In this document: positions 26,133 to 34,424 of the stretch, in pieces
Position numbering within the stretch: position 1 is the stretch's first letter
Layout of the letters: each line of letters begins with the position of its first letter
Source: Verrucomicrobiaceae bacterium
GTDB lineage: Bacteria > Verrucomicrobiota > Verrucomicrobiia > Verrucomicrobiales > Verrucomicrobiaceae
Direction: 5' to 3'
Assembly: GCA_016795465.1 (NCBI GenBank)
Contig: JAEUHK010000002.1
Location: 1 to 64,000 of the forward strand
Length of the DNA: 64,000 bases
Position numbers and translations under genes: made by a program
The notes under the pieces: model-generated
What the model saw: only the letters and a program-made list of their open reading frames with translations
What the model was told of the DNA's origin: nothing
Databases searched by the model: none

Positions 26133-27200
26133 TCATTCCACCGCCGGTGCCGGCACCGGGGACCAGCGGTAGATGCCATCGAGCCACGCCGCCTGCGTGG
26201 CCGCGGTGACCGGGCGTGACACGTCCACCCATAGCCCGCCACCTTCGCGCCGCAGGATCACGCGGACGCTTTTCGGAGCATCGGGAGACTCGGCCTCAGG
26301 CAGTCGCGTGGTGACCTCCGCCGTGCGTGTGCCATTTTTCTGCTTCAGCGCCGCGGCGGGAATCTCCACGTTCAAATCGGAGCCCTGTGCCTCCGTGCCC
26401 CGCGTGCAGGTGAGGCCCACGCGGAGGCGGCCATCCTTCGCCGTGCGGATGCTCACATGGCCACCAAAGCCGTCATCATACTCACCGTCCCAGCCCCCAT
26501 CGTTTTTCACATCGACTCGCTGTTCGTTAAACGAGTAGGCCAGCATCGTGGCCTGGGCCATTTTCAGCCAGTAGTTGCCATCTTTGTCCGGCGGTGTGGC
26601 CGTCGCGGGCTTGGAGAGAAGACCGGGCTTGGCCTCGGCTGGCGGCGGGGCAGGGGGCGTGTAGGCATTTTTCATCCACAGCTCGCGCAGCTTCGGCCAG
26701 CGAAGCTTCCAGTCCGGCACGAGCGCCTTGTCATCGGTCCGGCCATCGCGCATCGCGTTCTTCCACGCGGCCTCGAGCCTCGCTTCAGCGGCCTGGAATT
26801 CTTTTTTCGAGAGCTGCAGCCACTTTTCCTCGCTGATGCGGCGGAATTCACCGCGGATGCCCGGATCAGGCTGGTCCGGCTTTTCCGTGCGGAAGGCCAC
26901 GACGAGCTTCGTGTCGGATACTTTCGCGGTGAAAAAAGGACCGCGATCCTGTGTCTCGTCCGCCACGGTGGCGGCAAAGAGCAGGCCGCTCTCGCGCTTC
27001 TCGCCATGACCGGCCCAGGTCGTGGTCGAGCCGGGGTCAAAATTCCACCGCACCATCACCTCCACGCGATTCGATTCCTTCTCCGTGAGCGTCAGGTGCC
27101 GCCCGCCAGCTTCATCGTGGTAATGGGTTACTTTCGTGGCCGCTGCCAGCGGCATAGCAAAACACAGGAAGAGGGCGAAGTGGCGCGTGAGCAAAGGCAT
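26133..27200 (-). CDS. exported protein of unknown function
   Basis: A 355-aa protein with a signal peptide (residues about 1-20, ending AMPLAAA). The N-terminal part is beta-rich (THYHDEAGGRHLTLTEKESN). A helical stretch with many Trp and Lys residues follows (EFQAAEARLEAAWKNAMRDG), then a proline/alanine linker near 185-205, and a C-terminal beta-rich half (GEYDDGFGGHVSIRTAKDGR). I recognise no family. It is divergent from carA; the 102 bases between them must hold both promoters. Confidence 0.65.
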   Translation of the reverse strand: MPLLTRHFALFLCFAMPLAAATKVTHYHDEAGGRHLTLTEKESNRVEVMVRWNFDPGSTTTWAGHGEKRESGLLFAATVADETQDRGPFFTAKVSDTKLVVAFRTEKPDQPDPGIRGEFRRISEEKWLQLSKKEFQAAEARLEAAWKNAMRDGRTDDKALVPDWKLRWPKLRELWMKNAYTPPAPPPAEAKPGLLSKPATATPPDKDGNYWLKMAQATMLAYSFNEQRVDVKNDGGWDGEYDDGFGGHVSIRTAKDGRLRVGLTCTRGTEAQGSDLNVEIPAAALKQKNGTRTAEVTTRLPEAESPDAPKSVRVILRREGGGLWVDVSRPVTAATQAAWLDGIYRWSPVPAPAVE

Positions 27201-27302
27201 CGGCCATCAAGACGAGCGGCAGGCGCGAATCTTGGGCCTGATCTTCTTCAAAATTGAGCTTGGAACCTCCGCCGTCCTGTTTATCGCACGGGCCGCACTT
27301 TG

Positions 27303-28469
27303 ATGAAAAAAGCCCTCCTCGCCCTCGAAGATGGCCGGGTGTTTGAAGGCACGGCGTTCGGCGCCGAAGCCACGCACACCGGCGAAATCTGCTTTAATAC
27401 CTCCATGACCGGCTATCAGGAGGTGCTCACCGATCCCTCCTACCGCGGTCAGATTGTCACGATGACCTACACCCAGATCGGGAACTATGGTGTGAACCCG
27501 CTCGACTTCGAAAGCGAGCGCCCGCATGTGCGCGGCTTCGTCATCGAGGAACTCTGCGCCGTCCCCAGCAACTGGCGCAGCACCCAGGACCTCAGCTCCT
27601 GGCTGAAGGATTGGAACATCCCCGGCATCCAGGGCATCGACACCCGTGCTCTCACGAAGCATCTGCGCACTCGCGGTGCCATGCGTGCCGTCATCACCAG
27701 TGAGGTGCTGAATGCTGACGAGGCCGTGAAGCTCGCCGCCAGCAGTGCACCGATGGAAGGCAGCGATTTCGTCAAAGAGGTCACCACCGCGAAACCTTAC
27801 GTTTGGGACCCCGAAGACACCGAAAGCCGTGAGTGGGACATCCCCAGCCCGTCGCAGAATCGTGAAGGCGGCCCCACCGGAGCCTTTCACAACCTGCCGC
27901 CCGCCAAGCACCACATCGTGGCCTATGACTTCGGCGTGAAGCGGAACATCCTCCGCCGCCTGCGCCAGGCGGGCTTCCGCGTCGATGTCGTTCCCGCCAC
28001 CACCAGTGCCAAAGACGTGCTCGCGAAGAACCCGGACGGCGTCTTCCTCTCGAACGGCCCCGGCGATCCTGCTGCGCTCGATTACATCCACAAGGAAGTG
28101 AAGCAGCTCATCGGCGTGAAGCCCATCTTTGCCATCTGCCTCGGCCATCAGATCCTTGGCCACGCCTACGGCGGCAAGACCTTCAAACTGAAATTTGGTC
28201 ATCGCGGCGGCAACCAGCCCGTCAAAGACCTGCGCAATGGCCAGGTGGCCATCACCAGCCAGAACCACGGCTTTGCCATCGATCCCTCCAGCCTGCCGGG
28301 CAATGTCGAGGTCACCCACATCAACCTCAACGACGGCACCGTCGAAGGCATGCGCCACCGCGAGGCTCCCGTGCTGAGCGTTCAATACCACCCCGAGGCC
28401 GCCCCCGGCCCGAACGACGCGAAATACTTCTTCTCCGAGTTCGCCGCAATGATCGACAAAGGCCACTAA
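27303..28469 (+). CDS. carA: carbamoyl-phosphate synthase small (glutaminase) subunit
   Basis: A 388-aa subunit that hydrolyses glutamine and passes ammonia to CarB for carbamoyl phosphate, used for arginine and pyrimidines. The N-terminal CarA domain has [20 protein letters not shown], where the family signature is intact. The C-terminal class I amidotransferase domain has the catalytic Cys in [10 protein letters not shown] (about residue 276) and the His/Glu pair in YHPEA near 362. An in-frame TTG one codon upstream (27300) is ignored in favour of the ATG. carB is not next to it; the following gene is unrelated. Confidence 0.96.
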   Translation: MKKALLALEDGRVFEGTAFGAEATHTGEICFNTSMTGYQEVLTDPSYRGQIVTMTYTQIGNYGVNPLDFESERPHVRGFVIEELCAVPSNWRSTQDLSSWLKDWNIPGIQGIDTRALTKHLRTRGAMRAVITSEVLNADEAVKLAASSAPMEGSDFVKEVTTAKPYVWDPEDTESREWDIPSPSQNREGGPTGAFHNLPPAKHHIVAYDFGVKRNILRRLRQAGFRVDVVPATTSAKDVLAKNPDGVFLSNGPGDPAALDYIHKEVKQLIGVKPIFAICLGHQILGHAYGGKTFKLKFGHRGGNQPVKDLRNGQVAITSQNHGFAIDPSSLPGNVEVTHINLNDGTVEGMRHREAPVLSVQYHPEAAPGPNDAKYFFSEFAAMIDKGH

Positions 28470-28470
28470 G

Positions 28471-28504
28471 CCTTCGTCATTCTGCATTCATCATTCGTCA
28501 TTCC
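28471..28504 (+). repeat. TTCGTCATT-type dispersed repeat upstream of the Ntn hydrolase gene
   Basis: Starts CCTTCGTCATTCTGCATTC and continues with ATCATTCGTCATTCC. The first 19 bases are identical to the reverse strand at 32481-32499, between sdhC and sdhA. It begins one base after the carA stop and ends ten bases before the next ATG. Confidence 0.7.
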
Positions 28505-28514
28505 CGTCTGCCGC

Positions 28515-29114
28515 ATGTCCACCATCGTTGTCACTCAGAAAAACGGCGTCGCCTGCATCGGGGCGGACACTTTGAGCTGCCTCGGCTCGTTGCGTCAAAA
28601 GGCCGGGCATGTCGTGAACAAAACGAAGATCACCAAGATCGGCGATACCTTCATTGGGCTCACCGGCACCTCGGCGAGCCTTGTCGTGCTCAACAGCTAC
28701 TTCTCCAATCCGGACCGTCCTCGCGACTTCTCGTCCTGTGAGATGATCTTCGAGACCTTCCGCCATGCCCATGCTTGGCTAAAGGCCGAGTACTTCATGT
28801 CGTCGATGCCCGACAAGGGTGAGGAATACGAGACCACGCAGTTCTACGGCCTCGCCGCGAATGCCCACGGCATCTTCGCCCTCTACTCCTACCGCTCCGC
28901 CCAGCAGTTTCACAAGTTCTGGGCCGCTGGCTCAGGTCGCGACTTCGCCCTCGGCGCCATGCAAACCGCCTACGACAGCGGCAAAAGAGCCGAAGAGATC
29001 GCCCGCGCCGGCCTCGAAGCCGCCGCCGAGTTCGACAGCGCCACCTCCGCGCCTTTTGAGCTGCACACCGTGCCGCTAGCGGGCGCTGAAAAGCCCAAGA
29101 AGCGGAGAAAGTGA
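28515..29114 (+). CDS. proteasome beta/HslV-like Ntn hydrolase
   Basis: A 199-aa protein with the fold signature of the 20S proteasome beta and HslV peptidases: MSTIVVTQKNGVACIGADTL at the N-terminus, a lysine in NKTKITKIGDTFIGLTG (about 35-50) and the later G-S-G-type loop AAGSGRDFALGAMQTAYDSG (about 136-155). After removal of Met1 the nucleophile would be Ser2 (or Thr3 after further processing); HslV uses Thr in the same place. The C-terminus is lysine-rich. No unfoldase (HslU, Mpa/ARC) is nearby. It probably belongs to one of the divergent bacterial proteasome-like groups; the substrate is unknown. Confidence 0.82.
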   Translation: MSTIVVTQKNGVACIGADTLSCLGSLRQKAGHVVNKTKITKIGDTFIGLTGTSASLVVLNSYFSNPDRPRDFSSCEMIFETFRHAHAWLKAEYFMSSMPDKGEEYETTQFYGLAANAHGIFALYSYRSAQQFHKFWAAGSGRDFALGAMQTAYDSGKRAEEIARAGLEAAAEFDSATSAPFELHTVPLAGAEKPKKRRK

Positions 29115-29687
29115 TGGGTCCGGCTTCTCGCAGCCAAGGATGACATGCATCTTGGAAGCCGTTTGCCTCAACGCTTTCTCGATAATCGGATCTTCACTGA
29201 GCTCGTTGGACAGGTCGGCAAGCTTGATGGCCAGTTTCTCCAGCTTCAGACACTGGAGTGATTTCATCATTTCGCCCACCCATGCGCCCTTGTCTGACTT
29301 GCGTTGGTCCATCAGCGCATTGCCCTTCGAAGCCCAATCGATCTGACGCTGGAGATAGACCAGCAAGTCACCCGCATGTTTGCGGAAGAGTGCCCTCTCA
29401 TTCGGGTTCCCATCCAGCAGGATGTCTCTGACATGTAAAAAGCATCGCCGGGCCAGCATCGGGTTCTTTTCATCCAGCGTTTGGAAGAGTTGAACCGTTC
29501 GGAACTCCTCTTTGAACTTCCTGTTGATGCTTTTCACCTCTGCAAACACCGGCTCGCCAGCCAGGCCGCGCTCGAGCCGCTCCGTGTCCCGGTCACGCCT
29601 CGCTTTCAGTTCGGCATTCAAATCATCCGAATAGGCCGCCCCGCAGGCCAGCCACAAACAGCTCAAGAAAAGGGAGATTCCGCGCAT
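29076..29687 (-). CDS. exported helical protein of unknown function
   Basis: A 203-aa protein starting at the ATG at 29687 (MRGISLFLSCLWLACGAAYS, a signal peptide with possible lipobox-like Cys). An upstream start at 29702 would add five residues. The mature part is helical and charged (LKARRDRDTERLERGLAGEP, LEKLAIKLADLSNELSEDP). Family not recognised. Its last 39 bases overlap the end of the convergent Ntn hydrolase gene. Confidence 0.6.
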   Translation of the reverse strand: MRGISLFLSCLWLACGAAYSDDLNAELKARRDRDTERLERGLAGEPVFAEVKSINRKFKEEFRTVQLFQTLDEKNPMLARRCFLHVRDILLDGNPNERALFRKHAGDLLVYLQRQIDWASKGNALMDQRKSDKGAWVGEMMKSLQCLKLEKLAIKLADLSNELSEDPIIEKALRQTASKMHVILGCEKPDPSLSPLLGLFSAR

Positions 29688-29731
29688 GGGCGAAATCTCC
29701 ATTCAGAAATCAAAACTGGCAAGTTTGAGGA

Positions 29732-30520
29732 TCAATCCCCGCCACCGGCGACCTTTGGCGAGTTGCCGAGGGCTTCTTTGACGGCGGCGACGGCGTAGTC
29801 GCGGTTGAGCTTGGTGATCCAGCGGACGCTGATCTCTTTCGGGCAGGCGGCTTCGCACTCGTATTGGTTGGTGCAGTTGCCGAAGCCTTCCTTGTCCATC
29901 TGGCGGACCATGCCGAGCGTGCGGCGGTCCTTCTCGGGCTTGCCTTGCGGCAGGAGATTGAGCTGGCCGGCCTTGGCGGAGACGAAGAGCATGGCGCTGG
30001 CGTTTTTGCACGCGGCCACGCAGGCACCGCAGCCGATGCACGCGGCGGCGTCCATCGCGGCGTCGGCGACTTCTTTGCCGATCGGCAGCGCATTGGCATC
30101 CTGCGGCGCACCGGTGCGCACGGTGACGAAACCACCGGCCTGCTGGATGCGGTCGAAGGCACCACGATCAACGACGAGGTCCTTGATGACCGGGAAGGCC
30201 TTTGCGCGGAAGGGCTCAATCCAGATCGTGTCGCCGGTGCGGAACTTGCGCATGTGGAGCTGGCAGGTCGTCGTGGCCTTTTCGGGGCCGTGCGGCACGC
30301 CGTTGATCTGCATGGAGCACATGCCGCAGATGCCTTCGCGGCAGTCATGGTCGAATGCGACCGGTTCCTGGCCTTTGGAAATGAGGCGCTCGTTCACGAT
30401 GTCCATCATTTCGAGGAACGAGGCATGATCCGGAATGTCCGGAGCATCGATGTCCTGGAAATGACCGGGCTGGCCTGCGTTCTGACGCCAGACTTTGAGG
30501 TGAAGATTGAGTTGGGACAT
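29732..30520 (-). CDS. sdhB: succinate dehydrogenase/fumarate reductase iron-sulfur subunit
   Basis: A 262-aa subunit carrying electrons from the flavoprotein to the membrane cytochrome. The N-terminal ferredoxin domain binds a [2Fe-2S] cluster through [12 protein letters not shown] and a distal Cys near residue 78. The C-terminal domain has [11 protein letters not shown] (about 151-161) and [15 protein letters not shown] (about 205-219) for the other clusters. It is last in the minus-strand order sdhC, sdhA, sdhB, 18 bases after sdhA. Confidence 0.97.
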   Translation of the reverse strand: MSQLNLHLKVWRQNAGQPGHFQDIDAPDIPDHASFLEMMDIVNERLISKGQEPVAFDHDCREGICGMCSMQINGVPHGPEKATTTCQLHMRKFRTGDTIWIEPFRAKAFPVIKDLVVDRGAFDRIQQAGGFVTVRTGAPQDANALPIGKEVADAAMDAAACIGCGACVAACKNASAMLFVSAKAGQLNLLPQGKPEKDRRTLGMVRQMDKEGFGNCTNQYECEAACPKEISVRWITKLNRDYAVAAVKEALGNSPKVAGGGD

Positions 30521-30538
30521 GGGACGTTGAAAAAGACG

Positions 30539-32455
30539 TTATTTGTAGCTGCGGACGGCGAGGTGGACTTCTTCGAAGGCCAGAGGCTCCTTGTTGAGCG
30601 TGGGCTTGCTGAAGTCACCGGTGTATTCCCAGGCGGCGGCGTAGCTGAAGTTGTCGTCGTCGCGTTTCGCCTCGCCATCGGGGTATTGATGCTCGGTGCG
30701 GAAGTGGCCGCCGCAGCTTTCCTCACGATGACGCGCATCGAGGCAGAGCAGTTCGGCGAACTCCATGAAGTCGGCCACGCGTCCGGCTTTTTCGAGCTCG
30801 GGATTGCAGGCGTCGCCGCTGCCGGGAACGAAGACGTTCGTTTTGAACTCCTCGCGCAGCTCGGGGATGCGCTTGAGCGCTTCGCTGAGGCCGGCGTGAT
30901 CGCGGGCCATGCCGCACTTGTCCCAAACGAGGAGACCGAGTTCGCGGTGGAAACTGTCCACGCTGCGCTTGCCTTTGCTGTTGAGGAACCCCTTCGTCTG
31001 CGCGGTGCAGACTTCGAGCGCCTTTTTGAATTCCGGATGGTCGGCGGTGACGCTGCCGGGCTTTTGATGCACGAGGTAGTTCGCGATGGTCGTCGGGATG
31101 ACGAAATAACCATCGGCGAGGCCCTGCATGAGCGCGGAGGCACCGAGACGGTTCGCGCCGTGATCGGAGAAGTTCGCCTCGCCGAGCACGTGCAGGCCGG
31201 GAAGGTTGCTCATGAGATTGTAGTCCACCCACAGGCCGCCCATCGTGTAATGCACGGCGGGGTAGATGCGCATCGGCTGCTTGTAGGCGCTCTCGCCGGT
31301 GATGCGCTCATACATGTCGAAAAGATTGCCGTAGCGCTCGGCGATCGTCTTCGCGCCGAACTGGCCGATGGCCTCCGCGAAGTCGAGATACACGCCACGA
31401 CCGCCGGGGCCCACGCCGCGTCCGTCATCACAGGCTTCCTTCGCCGCGCGGGAGGAAATGTCACGCGGGGCCAGGTTGCCGAAGCTTGGATACTTGCGCT
31501 CGAGATAGTAATCGCGATCCGCCTCGGGGATTTGCGCCGGCGGTTTGCCGCAGTCTTCCTTCTTCTTCGGCACCCACACGCGGCCGTCATTGCGGAGCGA
31601 CTCGGACATGAGCGTGAGCTTGCTCTGATAATCGCCGCTCACCGGAATGCAGGTCGGATGGATCTGCGTGTAGCAAGGGTTCGCGAAGAACGCGCCTTTC
31701 TTGTGCGCACGCCACGTCGCGGTGACGTTGCAGCCCATCGCGTTCGTCGAGAGGTAGAAGACGTTGCCATAGCCGCCGGTGCAAAGCAGCACCGCATCGC
31801 CTGCGTGCGCCTCGATTTTGCCGGTGACGAGATTGCGCGTGATGATGCCCTTTGCGTGACCATCGACGGTCACCACATCGAGCATCTCCGTGCGCGGATA
31901 CATCTGCACACCGCCCGCGGCGATTTCCTTGTTCAGCGCCGAATAGGCACCGAGCAGCAACTGCTGGCCGGTTTGACCGCGAGCATAAAACGTGCGGCTC
32001 ACCTGGGCGCCGCCGAAGGAACGGTTCGCCAGCATGCCGCCGTATTCGCGAGCAAAGGGCACACCCTGCGCCACGCACTGGTCGATGATGTTCACGCTGA
32101 CCTCGGCGAGGCGATGCACATTGGCCTCGCGAGCGCGGAAGTCGCCGCCTTTGACCGTGTCATAAAAGAGGCGATGCACGCTGTCGCCATCGTTCTGGTA
32201 GTTCTTCGCAGCATTGATGCCGCCCTGCGCAGCGATGGAGTGCGCCCGACGCGGCGAGTCCTGGAAGCAGAAGCACTTCACCTTGTAGCCCAGCTCGGAA
32301 AGCGTCGCCGCAGCCGAGGAACCGGCCAAGCCGCTGCCCACGACGAGCACGGTGAACTTGCGCTTGTTCTTCGGATTGATGAGCTTCGAGTCCTGCTTGT
32401 GCTTGGACCACTTCATGGCCATCGGGCCGGAGGGAATGTGGGAGTCGAGTGGCAT
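30539..32455 (-). CDS. sdhA: succinate dehydrogenase/fumarate reductase flavoprotein subunit
   Basis: A 638-aa catalytic subunit with covalent FAD that oxidises succinate to fumarate. The FAD motif [20 protein letters not shown] is at about residues 36-55. The region [14 protein letters not shown] holds the histidine/substrate site typical of the enzyme, followed by HPTCIP and the capping domain. The long N-terminal extension and overall length fit type B (b558, single cytochrome subunit) enzymes. An alternative start is the ATG of MKWSKHKQ, 13 codons downstream. It is preceded by a dispersed repeat between sdhC and sdhA. Confidence 0.96.
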   Translation of the reverse strand: MPLDSHIPSGPMAMKWSKHKQDSKLINPKNKRKFTVLVVGSGLAGSSAAATLSELGYKVKCFCFQDSPRRAHSIAAQGGINAAKNYQNDGDSVHRLFYDTVKGGDFRAREANVHRLAEVSVNIIDQCVAQGVPFAREYGGMLANRSFGGAQVSRTFYARGQTGQQLLLGAYSALNKEIAAGGVQMYPRTEMLDVVTVDGHAKGIITRNLVTGKIEAHAGDAVLLCTGGYGNVFYLSTNAMGCNVTATWRAHKKGAFFANPCYTQIHPTCIPVSGDYQSKLTLMSESLRNDGRVWVPKKKEDCGKPPAQIPEADRDYYLERKYPSFGNLAPRDISSRAAKEACDDGRGVGPGGRGVYLDFAEAIGQFGAKTIAERYGNLFDMYERITGESAYKQPMRIYPAVHYTMGGLWVDYNLMSNLPGLHVLGEANFSDHGANRLGASALMQGLADGYFVIPTTIANYLVHQKPGSVTADHPEFKKALEVCTAQTKGFLNSKGKRSVDSFHRELGLLVWDKCGMARDHAGLSEALKRIPELREEFKTNVFVPGSGDACNPELEKAGRVADFMEFAELLCLDARHREESCGGHFRTEHQYPDGEAKRDDDNFSYAAAWEYTGDFSKPTLNKEPLAFEEVHLAVRSYK

Positions 32456-32460
32456 GGCGA

Positions 32461-32500
32461 GAGTAAAATGTCGAATGGCGAATGCAGAATGACGAAGGAA
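32461..32500 (-). repeat. TTCGTCATT-type dispersed repeat between sdhC and sdhA
   Basis: On the minus strand it reads TTCCTTCGTCATTCTGCATT followed by CGCCATTCGACATTTT. It fills almost the whole sdhC-sdhA gap and ends six bases before the sdhA ATG. It shares 19 identical bases with the copy at 28471-28504. Confidence 0.7.
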
Positions 32501-33211
32501 TCAGCGACCGTAGCCGAAGAGCCAGATGGAGAGGACGATGGCGGCGTTTCCGGCGAAGATGAGGCCCGCAAAGGCATAACCGGCCTTTTTGAAAAGCGGC
32601 TCGGACTTGTCCGTGCTGATGCCGAGGGTCTGGAAGAGGCTGCTGAAGCCGTGACTCAGGTGGCTGCACAGCAGCGCCATGGCGATGAGGTAGAAGATCG
32701 ACGCCGGAGCCCAGGAGAAGCCGTCGATGACCATCTTATAGACGTTGTGCACCTTCTCGCCGTGCAGGTCGATCTTGTAGGCGTCCGAGTTGTAGCTGTT
32801 TCCGACGCGCACGGTGTAGTGCAGCAGGTGGTAAACAATGAACGCCAGAATCGTGAGACCGCTCCAGATCATCGTGTGGGAGGACTTCGAGCTCACCTGC
32901 GCCTTGTGCTGGCCGTATTTGTCCGGGCGGGCGGCGTTGTTTTGCTTCGTCAGCGACACCGTGGCGATGATGTGGACCAAAACGGCCGCCAGCAAGCCCG
33001 CTCGGGCGATCCACACACCACCGCCATGCAGCGCCGTTTGCAGCAGGTGGCCGTATTCATTGATCGCATCCTGACCGGCGAAAATGAGCAGGTTGCCGAT
33101 GAGATGCCCAAAGACAAAACCGATCAGCACGAGGCCCGTCAGGGCCACCAAGATCTTCTTGCCGATGGAGGAGGCGTAGAACCGCGAAAAGGAGTCAAAA
33201 ACAGCGCTCAT
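32501..33211 (-). CDS. sdhC: succinate dehydrogenase cytochrome b subunit (b558 type)
   Basis: A 236-aa membrane anchor with five helices that binds haem b and passes electrons to quinone. Helices lie at about residues 18-38, 62-82, 112-130, 160-180 and 210-232. Histidines suitable as haem ligands occur in VFGHLIGNLLIF, VYHLLHYTVRVGNS and CSHLSHGFSSLFQTLG. The single large anchor subunit is typical of type B enzymes in Bacteroidetes, Chlorobi and Verrucomicrobia. It is first in the sdhCAB operon. Confidence 0.94.
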   Translation of the reverse strand: MSAVFDSFSRFYASSIGKKILVALTGLVLIGFVFGHLIGNLLIFAGQDAINEYGHLLQTALHGGGVWIARAGLLAAVLVHIIATVSLTKQNNAARPDKYGQHKAQVSSKSSHTMIWSGLTILAFIVYHLLHYTVRVGNSYNSDAYKIDLHGEKVHNVYKMVIDGFSWAPASIFYLIAMALLCSHLSHGFSSLFQTLGISTDKSEPLFKKAGYAFAGLIFAGNAAIVLSIWLFGYGR

Positions 33212-33359
33212 GTGGGGAGTGGAAATCCATCATGGGCATACGCTGTGTGCGTGCAACAGGGATTCCAAAATTCATGCCCCGCGAGCGATTCGGATGGGCA
33301 TTTGCAGCAGCAAAATGAGCTCAAAGATACCAACCGAGGCGCAGCTTTCCCGGTCTGGC

Positions 33360-33674
33360 TCACTGCTTCTTGGTCAGCGAGGTGATCTGGTAGTTCTGCG
33401 CGAGGTCGCCGAGGGCGGCCATGGCGGTGTCCTTGGTCACGTTCGCATCCTTGGAAACGATGGTGATGGTGTTCACGCCTTCTTTTTCTCCTTTGGTGAT
33501 GTCGATCTTTTCCACGCCGGGCAGTTTGGCGGTCAGAGCCTCGGAAACGTGGGCCTTGCAGGCGGCGCAGACGACGCCGGTGATGTCGCCGGTGTAGGTG
33601 TGCTTGGCGTCACCGGCGAAGGTTTGAACGGCAAAGACGGCGAGCAGGGCAAAGAGGGCGGCGAGGTGTTTCAT
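33360..33674 (-). CDS. exported heavy-metal-associated (HMA) domain protein
   Basis: A 104-aa protein with a signal peptide (residues about 1-20, ending VQTFAG) and a ferredoxin-like HMA domain. The metal-binding Cys pair is in GVVCAACKAHV (C36 and C39). It resembles periplasmic copper or mercury chaperones (MerP/CopZ type), though the spacing GVVCAAC differs from the classic GMTCxxC. It starts six bases before the pseudouridine synthase stop on the minus strand, so the two may share a transcript. Metal specificity cannot be assigned. Confidence 0.8.
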   Translation of the reverse strand: MKHLAALFALLAVFAVQTFAGDAKHTYTGDITGVVCAACKAHVSEALTAKLPGVEKIDITKGEKEGVNTITIVSKDANVTKDTAMAALGDLAQNYQITSLTKKQ

Positions 33675-33680
33675 GGTGTC

Positions 33681-34424
33681 TCAAGGATGGAGAGGAATCT
33701 GTGCGGCGGCAAGCACGGCGGCGAGGTCCTCCGGCAGCGGGGCGGTGATGAGCAGCGGCTGGCCGCTGGCGGGGTGCTTCAGGCTCAGTTGAAAGGCGTG
33801 AAGGAAAAGCCGGCGGGCCTGGAGTGACTTTTTGAGCACGCGATTTTGCTCGAACGAGCCATACACATCATCACCGACGAGCGGCAGATGCCGCGAGGCA
33901 GCCTGGACGCGGATTTGATGTGTCTTTCCGGTGATGAGATCGATCTCCAGCAGCGAGAGACGATGCGCGGCGCTGTAATGATGCAGGCGAAAGCGCAGCT
34001 CCGCGTTCGGTCGCGGCCCACGGCGCACGGCGGTGCGCACTTGATGACGAGCATGCTCGGTGATGAGATGGTCTAGCCAAACGCCCTCGGGCTTCAAACC
34101 ACCGCCGCTGCATAGCGCGAGATACTTTTTCCGCACCTGTTCGGCCCCGAAGGCCTCGCGGCATCGATCAGCCGTTTTTTCGTCCTTCGCAGCCAAAAGC
34201 ACGCCGGAGGTATCCTGATCGAGCCGGTGGATCAAAAACACCTCACCAGCCGAAGAATTGAAACAACGCCTTTCGGCATCGTAACGGCCTTCGAAGGCAC
34301 TTCGCTGCGGTTTGGCCGATTTCGGATTCGGATGCGAAAGCACCCCATGCGGCTTGTTCACCACGATGACATGCCGGTCCTCATGAAGAACCGGGCAGGT
34401 GGTGATGGCGGCGGAGGTGGTCAT
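33681..34424 (-). CDS. RluA-family pseudouridine synthase
   Basis: A 247-aa enzyme that isomerises uridine to pseudouridine in rRNA or tRNA. The RluA catalytic motif is HRLDQDTSGVLL (about residues 66-77), with Asp70 as nucleophile. Other family features are VVNKPHGVLSHPN at the start and ITGKTHQIRVQ near 165. There is no S4 domain. The ATG at 34424 shares one base with the stop of the upstream cytochrome gene (TGATG), so translation is coupled. The precise RNA target is not predictable. Confidence 0.93.
   Translation of the reverse strand: MTTSAAITTCPVLHEDRHVIVVNKPHGVLSHPNPKSAKPQRSAFEGRYDAERRCFNSSAGEVFLIHRLDQDTSGVLLAAKDEKTADRCREAFGAEQVRKKYLALCSGGGLKPEGVWLDHLITEHARHQVRTAVRRGPRPNAELRFRLHHYSAAHRLSLLEIDLITGKTHQIRVQAASRHLPLVGDDVYGSFEQNRVLKKSLQARRLFLHAFQLSLKHPASGQPLLITAPLPEDLAAVLAAAQIPLHP

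Noticed and set aside
29864..33385. Plus-strand open frame of about 1170 codons opposite sdhB, sdhA and sdhC
   Set aside because: It is the antisense shadow of three well-recognised genes in GC-rich DNA.
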